Assembly (NCBI RefSeq): GCF_013415115.1
Contig: NZ_JACCDD010000002.1
Coordinates: 558,001 to 622,000 of the forward strand
Source: Vreelandella zhaodongensis
Lineage (GTDB): Bacteria > Pseudomonadota > Gammaproteobacteria > Pseudomonadales > Halomonadaceae
Reading direction: 5' to 3'
Length of the DNA stretch: 64,000 nucleotides
Shown: in pieces, positions 58,211 through 64,000 of the stretch
How positions within the stretch are numbered: position 1 is the first letter of the stretch
Layout: every line of letters begins with the position of its first letter
Notes under the pieces: model-generated
The model's database searches: none
What the model saw: only the letters and a program-made list of their open reading frames with translations
Told to the model about the DNA's origin: nothing
Made by a program: the position numbers and the translations under genes

Positions 58211-59022
58211 TGCGCCATCCTCTTCCCCCCGTTGTTTTAGTGTTAGCAGGCCATGACCCCACCGGTGGAGCTGGGCTAGTGGCTGATAGCGAAGCGATAG
58301 CCGCCTGTGGTGGTTGGGCAGTTACCATTCCAACCGCACTGACCGTTCAAAACTGCCATAACGTGATACGTATATGGCCGGCTGACCCAGCCGTCATGCG
58401 TCAAACGGCAGAGGCGTTAGGCGACATGCAGATTGCTGCCATTAAATTAGGTTTGTTGGCCAATGAGGCGACCTTGCGTGCTGCGGAACAAATTATTCGC
58501 CGCTTTCCTGGCGTGCCGGTGGTCGCAGACCCCGTACTAAAAGCTGGGGGCGGTGCTGAGTTATCCACACCCGAGCTGCAGAAACTTTATAGTGATCGTT
58601 TACTACCGCTTGTGGATATTTTAACGCCAAACCGGTTTGAGCTCGCGGCGCTGACGCCTGAGATAACTGACCCTTATGATGATACGGCTCGCGCTGTTGC
58701 GCTACTTTCCCAGGGCTGTCAGGGAGTATTAGTCACTGCCACCGACGATCCATTGCCGCCGGGTAATGTTCAGCAGGTCGTGCATACGTTGCACTCTCCT
58801 GACACAACACGCCAATGGCAGTGGCCGCGGTTACCTGATGTATTTCACGGGTCTGGCTGTACGTTAGCATCAGCGCTTGCCGCACGTTTAGCCGTTGGTG
58901 AACGCTTACCAACTGCTTGTGAACAAGCTCAGCACTACACCTGGGAGAGTTTGTCTCATGGTTATCAGCCGCCTAGTGGTCAGTGTTTACCGAATCGCTT
59001 GCCACGCCCCGTACGCTTTTGA
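58210..59022 (+). CDS. thiD: Hydroxymethylpyrimidine/phosphomethylpyrimidine kinase
   Basis: A 270-residue ribokinase-fold kinase of thiamine synthesis that phosphorylates HMP and HMP-P. LVLAGHDPTGGAGLVAD near the N-terminus, PTALTVQNCHNV, KLGLLAN, and the anion-hole motif FHGSGCTLASALAA near residue 215 are visible. The ATG at 58210 shares its A with the hemJ stop. No TPP riboswitch was recognised upstream, unlike many thi operons. Confidence 0.93.
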   Translation: MRHPLPPVVLVLAGHDPTGGAGLVADSEAIAACGGWAVTIPTALTVQNCHNVIRIWPADPAVMRQTAEALGDMQIAAIKLGLLANEATLRAAEQIIRRFPGVPVVADPVLKAGGGAELSTPELQKLYSDRLLPLVDILTPNRFELAALTPEITDPYDDTARAVALLSQGCQGVLVTATDDPLPPGNVQQVVHTLHSPDTTRQWQWPRLPDVFHGSGCTLASALAARLAVGERLPTACEQAQHYTWESLSHGYQPPSGQCLPNRLPRPVRF

Positions 59023-59058
59023 TTTCATTGGTAGTAAGCCATTAATGTTGAGGATGCC

Positions 59059-60339
59059 ATGACCACATCTGCTGAACTGTTTGACCTCGCAAGCCGTCAC
59101 ATTCCGGGGGGGGTTAACTCCCCCGTTCGCGCCTTTAAAGGTCTGCATCGCCCGCCTGTTTTTATGGAGCGTGCCCAAGGTGCCTATTTATTCGATGTGG
59201 AAGGCAACCGCTACGTTGATTATATCGGCTCGTGGGGGCCAATGATCACTGGCCACGCCGACCAGGATGTACTGGCCGCCGTGCGTGCACGTTTAGATAA
59301 TGGCCTCTCCTTCGGTACACCGACAGCTGTTGAAACCACCATGGCCGATCTCATCTGCGAGATGATTCCTTCCATGGAAATGGTGCGCATGACCAGCTCG
59401 GGTACCGAAGCAACAATGTCCGCGATTCGCCTGGCACGTGGCACGACGGGGCGTGACAAGATTGTGAAGTTTGAAGGGAATTACCACGGCCATTCGGATT
59501 CACTGTTAGTGAAAGCTGGCTCTGGCGCACTCACTCATGGCGAACCTAGCTCGCCGGGTGTCCCCGCTTCATTGGCTGAGCACACCATCACGCTCTCATT
59601 TAATGACCCCGAAGGTGTCGAAGCGTGTTTTGCTGAGATTGGAGAGCAAATTGCCTGCATTATTGTGGAACCCGTTGCAGGCAATATGAACTGCATTCCA
59701 CCTCAGCCGGGCTTTTTAGAAACCCTGCGTCGGGTGTGCAACGAGTACGACAGTGTGTTGATTTTTGATGAAGTGATGACGGGTTTCCGTGTCGCGCTGG
59801 GCGGTGCTCAGGCGCATTACGGCGTGGTTCCTGACCTCACCTGTCTGGGTAAAATCGTCGGTGGTGGCATGCCCGTTGGCGCGTTTGGTGGCAAGCGTGA
59901 AATTATGCAGAACATTTCACCACTGGGGCCGGTTTACCAAGCAGGGACACTTTCGGGTAACCCACTGGCCATGGCGGCAGGCGTTGCCTTGCTGACCAAG
60001 CTACAGGTGCCAGGTTTCCACGACGCCCTTTCCCAGCGAGTGCAAACCCTATGCACTGGCCTGCAAGAGCGTGCTAATGCAGCGCGTGTGCCGATGATGA
60101 CCCAGTCAGCGGGCGGCATGTTTGGTATTTTCTTCACCTCACAATCCCGTGTGGATAACTTTGCCCAGGCGACTGCCTGCAACCCTGATGCTTTCCGTCG
60201 TTTCTTTGGTGCTATGCTAGACCATGGTGTGTATCTAGCTCCTTCTGCTTATGAAGCGGGCTTCATGTCCAGTGCCCATACGCCGGAAGATATCCAGTTA
60301 ACGTTGGATGCCGCAGAAAAAGCCTTTGCCGTTATGTAA
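59059..60339 (+). CDS. hemL: Glutamate-1-semialdehyde 2,1-aminomutase
   Basis: A 426-residue PLP enzyme making 5-aminolevulinate from glutamate-1-semialdehyde. [20 protein letters not shown] at the start, [18 protein letters not shown], and the PLP-Lys region [18 protein letters not shown] are diagnostic. It closes a small hemJ-thiD-hemL cluster and is followed by an intrinsic terminator. Confidence 0.98.
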   Translation: MTTSAELFDLASRHIPGGVNSPVRAFKGLHRPPVFMERAQGAYLFDVEGNRYVDYIGSWGPMITGHADQDVLAAVRARLDNGLSFGTPTAVETTMADLICEMIPSMEMVRMTSSGTEATMSAIRLARGTTGRDKIVKFEGNYHGHSDSLLVKAGSGALTHGEPSSPGVPASLAEHTITLSFNDPEGVEACFAEIGEQIACIIVEPVAGNMNCIPPQPGFLETLRRVCNEYDSVLIFDEVMTGFRVALGGAQAHYGVVPDLTCLGKIVGGGMPVGAFGGKREIMQNISPLGPVYQAGTLSGNPLAMAAGVALLTKLQVPGFHDALSQRVQTLCTGLQERANAARVPMMTQSAGGMFGIFFTSQSRVDNFAQATACNPDAFRRFFGAMLDHGVYLAPSAYEAGFMSSAHTPEDIQLTLDAAEKAFAVM

Positions 60340-60367
60340 CATAAAGTAAAGCGCCTGCTACACTGCA

Positions 60368-60392
60368 AGAGCCGCTCCTATTGAGCGGCTCT
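60368..60392 (+). terminator. Intrinsic terminator of hemL
   Basis: AGAGCCGCTC and GAGCGGCTCT form a perfect 10-bp stem with a five-base loop, followed by TTGGTT. It lies 28 bases after the hemL stop. Confidence 0.8.
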
Positions 60393-60415
60393 TTGGTTAG
60401 TGAGGTAAACACACT

Positions 60416-60793
60416 ATGAAACGGCAACCGGCTTGGAACGCTTCACGTTTTAACGACATATTGTTAACCGCTGTTCTCACCCTTGGCCTACCGTTCACGG
60501 GGATGGCCGCACAGGAGCAGGAGATGACCCAGATCCACATCACCATGGGCGGCACACCCGGCGCGGAATTCTCAGCCCAGTGGCGCATTACTCACAACGA
60601 TGAAAGCATTGAGCACCCCGAAGCGCGTGGCACAGTGCCCGCTGAATTTACCTTTGAAGGCACCACCTTAGAAGGCACGGTAAAACTGCTAAGTGATGAC
60701 GAGCGTTTAGAAGTAGATATCGTTAAAGGTAGTAACCGCTCGCGTTCTTCTACCCAGGGGAAAGGTGGCACACTGTCGGTTGTCGTGCGTTAA
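60416..60793 (+). CDS. Small exported protein of unknown function
   Basis: A 125-residue protein with a signal peptide (hydrophobic core DILLTAVLTLGLPFTGMAA, probable cleavage near residue 32). The mature part of about 93 residues is acidic and predicted beta-rich, with THNDESIEHPEARG and FEGTTLEGTVKLLSDDERL; it lacks Cys. I do not recognise a family. It is between hemL and the curli cluster, with terminators on both sides, so it is a single-gene unit. AGTGAGG upstream provides a plausible RBS. Confidence 0.7.
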   Translation: MKRQPAWNASRFNDILLTAVLTLGLPFTGMAAQEQEMTQIHITMGGTPGAEFSAQWRITHNDESIEHPEARGTVPAEFTFEGTTLEGTVKLLSDDERLEVDIVKGSNRSRSSTQGKGGTLSVVVR

Positions 60794-60796
60794 GTA

Positions 60797-60825
60797 TAAA
60801 AAAACCGCCCCGTTCGGGGCGGTTT
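60797..60825. terminator. Bidirectional terminator between the small exported protein and csgA
   Basis: AAACCGCCCC and GGGGCGGTTT form a perfect 10-bp stem around a GTTC loop. A run of A residues before it gives a U-tract for the leftward csgA transcript, and TTTC follows for the rightward one. Confidence 0.9.
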
Positions 60826-60879
60826 CTTGAGCTAAGTAAGTACTTAAAAAAGTATTTATAAACGTACCTAGTAAGCCTC

Positions 60880-61632
60880 TTACCACTGAGTAGTGATAGC
60901 AGAGTTGTTGTTGCCTACTTGTGAGTGGTTCGCATAGGCAGCACCGCTATTTTGGCGGATAGTTGATACGTTATTTTGTCCTGTCTGGTATACAACGGCT
61001 TCATGACCAACACCGTTTTGGTAAATCCAAGATGCACTTAAATCAGCAAACTCTTGAGTCACATCTGCTTTATTTAAGTCACCTGTTTGAGAGACAAAGC
61101 TCCATGTTTCATCACTATTATTGGTCTGAAGAATATCGGCTTCGTTGTAATTGCCTGTTTGCTCAATAATAGAGTCACTCCAGGATGAGTTATTAATCTG
61201 CTGGACGTCTGCTCTATTGTAATCACCAGTTTGATTGACCCAGGAGTCGTTCAGCTGACCACCTAGCTGATCTACACTGGAAGTATTGTTGTTGCCAGTC
61301 TGATATACAATCGACTCTTGACTATTGCCAGTTTGATGCACATCTGACGTATTGTCATCACCCGTTTGAGTTACCCGAGAGAATTGACGAGGTCCTGCTT
61401 GTGTTGTTTCTGCATAGTTATCGTCGCCTACTTGAGTAATTAAGGACGTACGAATGCTAGGGTGGGAAAAGCCATCCATATTTGCACGTAGAGCATTTTG
61501 AGCATCAAAAACCGGGTTTGCAACATCATTAGCTGTCTGTGTTGTTGTAGAGTCGTCATAGTCACGTGCCTGTGCAGAGAAGCTAACAGCTATTGCAACA
61601 GCAGCAGCGATAACAGTCATTTGAGTTTTCAT
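60880..61632 (-). CDS. csgA: Curli major subunit-like curlin-repeat protein
   Basis: A 250-residue secreted amyloid subunit. A signal peptide (about residues 1-22, ending SFSAQA) is followed by roughly 50 residues without repeats, then about eight imperfect curlin repeats of 20-26 residues built on Q-x-G-x-x-N-x-A/S-x-x-x-Q, for example VTQTGDDNTSDVHQTG and VNQTGDYNRADVQQ. E. coli CsgA has five repeats in 151 residues, so this one is longer. Rich in Gln, Asn, Ser and Thr. AGGGGAA is the RBS. It lies 60 bases after the CsgB-like gene. Naming it CsgA rests on order and repeat number. Confidence 0.85.
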   Translation of the reverse strand: MKTQMTVIAAAVAIAVSFSAQARDYDDSTTTQTANDVANPVFDAQNALRANMDGFSHPSIRTSLITQVGDDNYAETTQAGPRQFSRVTQTGDDNTSDVHQTGNSQESIVYQTGNNNTSSVDQLGGQLNDSWVNQTGDYNRADVQQINNSSWSDSIIEQTGNYNEADILQTNNSDETWSFVSQTGDLNKADVTQEFADLSASWIYQNGVGHEAVVYQTGQNNVSTIRQNSGAAYANHSQVGNNNSAITTQW

Positions 61633-61692
61633 GGTGTTTCCCCTTTTTTCGATCGGCTTGCTTTGGTTGTTTACTGAGAAGCAGCTGGCTAC

Positions 61693-62241
61693 TCAGTAGG
61701 TATCGATAGTGACCGGTCGTGCGTTGCCCGAATGATTTTGTTGCTGGACACTTACACCACGTAAGCCACTGCCCGATTGTGAAATCGTTACGTCTCCGCT
61801 GGCACCTAATTGGTAGATATCAGCTTGAAATGAAAAATTGTTTCCGTGTTGGGAAATATTGGCAGTATGGTTATGACCAACTTGCCATATAACACCAACG
61901 TTATTGCCGTTGTTCTGAATAATGCTTGCCTGGTTGTTATTTCCGCGCTGATATATCTTCGAAAAATTTGCAAACTGATAGCTTGCTGAACGTGATTGAG
62001 TAACACTTGCGTGGTTGTTGATACCTTGTTGCTCTATAATGCTTACATTATTTTGCAGCATAGATATATCTACTTGATGTGCATATTGAGCCACTCTTGC
62101 ATTCTCTGCTAGGGATAACAAGTTACTATTTGCTTCTGCTGAAACCGTATTGCTTGTTAGCAAGCCAATCATTACTAGCGAAGCGCCATAGTTCTTAGCG
62201 CTTGCTTTGCTAGTTACTGAGTGGCGGCTTAAGGGTTTCAT
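61693..62241 (-). CDS. csgB: Curli nucleator-like curlin-repeat protein
   Basis: A 182-residue secreted protein. A long signal region (hydrophobic core SLVMIGLLTSNTVSA, cleavage near residue 35) is followed by about five degenerate curlin repeats, such as IYQRGNNNQASIIQNNG and IWQVGHNHTANISQHG. The last repeat (VQQQNHSGNARPVTI) diverges and contains basic residue and His, as CsgB nucleators do. It precedes the CsgA-like gene, as csgB precedes csgA. RBS AAGGAA. Confidence 0.82.
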   Translation of the reverse strand: MKPLSRHSVTSKASAKNYGASLVMIGLLTSNTVSAEANSNLLSLAENARVAQYAHQVDISMLQNNVSIIEQQGINNHASVTQSRSASYQFANFSKIYQRGNNNQASIIQNNGNNVGVIWQVGHNHTANISQHGNNFSFQADIYQLGASGDVTISQSGSGLRGVSVQQQNHSGNARPVTIDTY

Positions 62242-62442
62242 TTGTTTTTCCTTTTGAAACTTTGTGTGTCTTTTTGTTTCATGGATTGAGTTTGGACTAT
62301 TTGAAAAATGACGCCATAAGAAAATTTATTAATCTTAAGATTAGTTTTTTTGATTAATATGAAATATTTTTTTTTAACAATATAGTCATCAAGTGATTAG
62401 ATATCTGGTTATTTGACTTATAAATTTTTGAATTTTGTTGGA
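62242..62442 (-). promoter_or_regulatory. AT-rich upstream region of the csgBA operon
   Basis: About 200 bases that are strongly A+T-rich, with long runs of T and A (for example near 62340-62380), between the csgB start and the csgG terminator. Curli promoters in other bacteria are AT-rich and depend on regulators such as CsgD and H-NS; nothing specific to either is identified here. No gene is supported. Confidence 0.5.
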
Positions 62443-62470
62443 TAAAAAAAAGACCACTCAATGAGTGGTC
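62443..62470 (-). terminator. Intrinsic terminator after csgG
   Basis: GACCACTCA and TGAGTGGTC are exact inverse complements separated by one base, followed on the minus strand by a run of T residues (62451-62443). It separates csgEFG from csgBA transcripts. Confidence 0.8.
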
Positions 62471-62561
62471 GATAATAAATAATTTATTATGTTCCCTTGG
62501 ATTAATGGTTACTAGCCAACGACTTTACTGCAGTTTTGCAATTCATATTTACGCTGGAAAG

Positions 62562-63392
62562 CTACAGCATAGGTATTGGTGCATTTAGGTAGTCATTTAA
62601 AATCGTGTCTTGAAGGTTAGCCCCTGGTGCTAAATTCCACAGACGGTTTTCGATACCCCGAGCGACAAGATGAATAACCGCAGATTCAATGGCTGACATT
62701 ACCGCCAGCTGAACAGGCTCATTGGTCGTAATACCCACCTCAGCTTCTAATAAACGCCTGAAGTCGATAAAGCGGTAAACCCCAGCACGTAGCTCTTTGG
62801 AATAGATCGTTTTGGTCGTCGTGACGTTGGCTAATATTTCACCGGTTGATATCTCGACGGCGCGTAAATTAACGGTGACCTGATCCACCTGATATTGGCC
62901 CGATGCCCCAATGCCAAAGTACTCAGCGCCTGCACCACCAGTACGTATATTCGACTCGTAGGCAATAATGCCACCTTCGAGCATAACGGATGCGGCTCTT
63001 AACGATGGCAGCGTATCGGGCTGCCCAAAGCGCTCGAACTCTGCGCGAATGATGCGACGTTCAGTTAACAAGTTTTGTAGCCCGACGCGCTCAAGTGGAA
63101 TAAACCAGCCAGAATCAGACAGCGCGCCGGTGAGCATTGCGGCCGCTCCCTGGGTTACCGCGGTCGAAAAAGTACTGGCGGGTGCGGGTCGGTATTGTCC
63201 AGTCTGGTCGCGGAAGTCATAGACTGAGACAAAGATTTTCCCGGATGGCGGTGGTAATGATATGAGGTCTTGGTAGGTTGCTCCCCTTGGGGTAAGCGTC
63301 GCTTCCGCACCTTCTAAGTTTTCAGACGTTGCCACCATCCCAGCACAGCCGCTAAGTAGGCTGGCGATGACAATTGAGGCGATAATTTTCAT
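62562..63392 (-). CDS. csgG: Curli secretion channel lipoprotein CsgG
   Basis: A 276-residue outer-membrane lipoprotein that assembles the nonameric curli export pore. The lipobox LLSGC places the acylated Cys near residue 16. Conserved stretches are IFVSVYDFRDQTGQYRPAP, GWFIPLERVGLQNLLTERR, and VNLRAVEISTGEILANVTTT. Length equals E. coli CsgG (277). AGGGGATC is the RBS. It follows csgF by 71 bases. Confidence 0.96.
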   Translation of the reverse strand: MKIIASIVIASLLSGCAGMVATSENLEGAEATLTPRGATYQDLISLPPPSGKIFVSVYDFRDQTGQYRPAPASTFSTAVTQGAAAMLTGALSDSGWFIPLERVGLQNLLTERRIIRAEFERFGQPDTLPSLRAASVMLEGGIIAYESNIRTGGAGAEYFGIGASGQYQVDQVTVNLRAVEISTGEILANVTTTKTIYSKELRAGVYRFIDFRRLLEAEVGITTNEPVQLAVMSAIESAVIHLVARGIENRLWNLAPGANLQDTILNDYLNAPIPML

Positions 63393-63463
63393 GGTGATCC
63401 CCTGACAAAGCAGATAGCGTTAGTCGTTATTCTGATGGTTAGTTATTAGCCTTCCCTGTAGAA

Positions 63464-63880
63464 CTAGGGATTAAATAACCCTCCAACGCTAATCTCTGTT
63501 ATATCCCCAGTTACCTTGTCTACAACTCTAACGACTAATTGGCCGCTACTATCGCTCACTACAACACCAAACTCGTTGCTATCGAAACTTCCTTCACTCA
63601 CTTCTCCACGGCTAACATCCGATATTAATTGCGATATCAAACGACTTTCTAAGCTTTGCAATAATCTATCTGTTGATGATGTTGGTTGAGCTCGGCGGGC
63701 ACTTGGGTCGGTATTCTTATCCTGTGCCTGAGCTTTACCTAGGAGGTAACTGCCAACAAAGGGGTCTCCACCAAATGAAGGATTAATTGGTCGATAAATC
63801 AATTCTCCCGAGTGCACTTGGGTGCCGACACCCATTAAAGCAATTACTGCAGCACAGCCGATTTTTTTGCTCGCTTTCAT
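63464..63880 (-). CDS. csgF: Curli assembly protein CsgF
   Basis: A 138-residue exported protein that caps CsgG and couples secretion to nucleation. The signal peptide ends near TQVHS (residue 24). The mature N-terminus LIYRPINPSFGGDPFVGSYL is the segment that inserts in the CsgG pore; the end ITEISVGGLFNP is typical. Its ATG overlaps the csgE stop (TAATG), with AGAGGAG inside csgE. Confidence 0.94.
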   Translation of the reverse strand: MKASKKIGCAAVIALMGVGTQVHSGELIYRPINPSFGGDPFVGSYLLGKAQAQDKNTDPSARRAQPTSSTDRLLQSLESRLISQLISDVSRGEVSEGSFDSNEFGVVVSDSSGQLVVRVVDKVTGDITEISVGGLFNP

Positions 63881-64000
63881 TAGAATAACTCCTCTTTTCC
63901 CAGGTCTTTGTCTGAGGTCAGGGCAGATGCCAGCTGCTGCCGGATAAGTGCCTCCTCGACAACTTGTACAGCTTCTCCTGCTACTTGGTCAGCTTCGCTA
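63880..64000 (-). CDS. csgE: Curli chaperone CsgE, C-terminal part (cut by window edge)
   Basis: Only the last 39 or so residues are inside the window, reading VEEALIRQQLASALTSDKDL and ending GKEELF before a TAA shared with csgF. The tail with a helix ending in DL..EEL/F is like CsgE, a periplasmic gatekeeper of CsgG. Identification leans on operon position before csgF and csgG. Confidence 0.8.
   Translation of the reverse strand, partial: SEADQVAGEAVQVVEEALIRQQLASALTSDKDLGKEELF

Overview
The window reads as a chromosomal segment of a gammaproteobacterium, most likely a member of the Halomonadaceae (Halomonas or a close relative). This rests on gene content and order: spoT-rpoZ-gmk with yicC-rph-crc-pyrE, a complete atpIBEFHAGDC operon next to parB-parA-rsmG-mnmG, an Mrp-type Na+/H+ antiporter operon, and acidic secreted proteins. 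The genus is inference; the class level is well supported.

Region by region. 1-1735: the 5' part of spoT, then rpoZ and gmk, all on the minus strand. 1736-19016: an accessory block lying between gmk and yicC, which are neighbours in many gammaproteobacteria. It holds an extensin-like protein, an AlkA-like glycosylase, an aquaporin, a periplasmic phosphatase, wreckage of defence and toxin genes (a YhcG-type nuclease fragment broken by a 14-bp duplication, and a HipB-like repressor with a truncated HipA), and a four-gene restriction-modification operon (HTH regulator, m5C methyltransferase, McrB-like AAA+ NTPase, DUF2357/PD-(D/E)XK nuclease). It ends with a divergent amino-acid module: polar amino-acid ABC transporter plus ArgE-like deacylase in one direction, DDAH-like hydrolase plus TetR regulator in the other. 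A degraded copy of the yicC 3' end at 12963-13020 marks one edge of that last module.

19017-31474: housekeeping genes (yicC, rph, a Crc-like protein, pyrE, trmL, rep, a di-heme cytochrome c, glmS, glmU, apbE, uppP). 31662-39437: a cation-diffusion-facilitator gene overlapping an unusual mnhEFG-(DUF4040/B)-C-D operon, whose last gene fuses two antiporter modules, then convergent mgtE. 39607-51148: the F1Fo ATP synthase operon and parB-parA-rsmG-mnmG. 51149-51712 carries a cluster of DnaA-box-like 9-mers beside an AT-rich stretch and is the likely oriC. 51713-60793: a glutamate/glutamine-type ABC transporter, erpA, argC, a ClC chloride channel, hemJ, thiD, hemL and a small exported protein. 60880-64000: a curli cluster transcribed csgE-csgF-csgG-csgB-csgA on the minus strand, with csgE cut by the window edge.

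The items most worth following are the restriction operon with its mosaic McrB gene and surrounding broken genes, the DDAH/ArgE module with its 18-bp operator-like repeats and yicC scar, and the fused Mrp antiporter.
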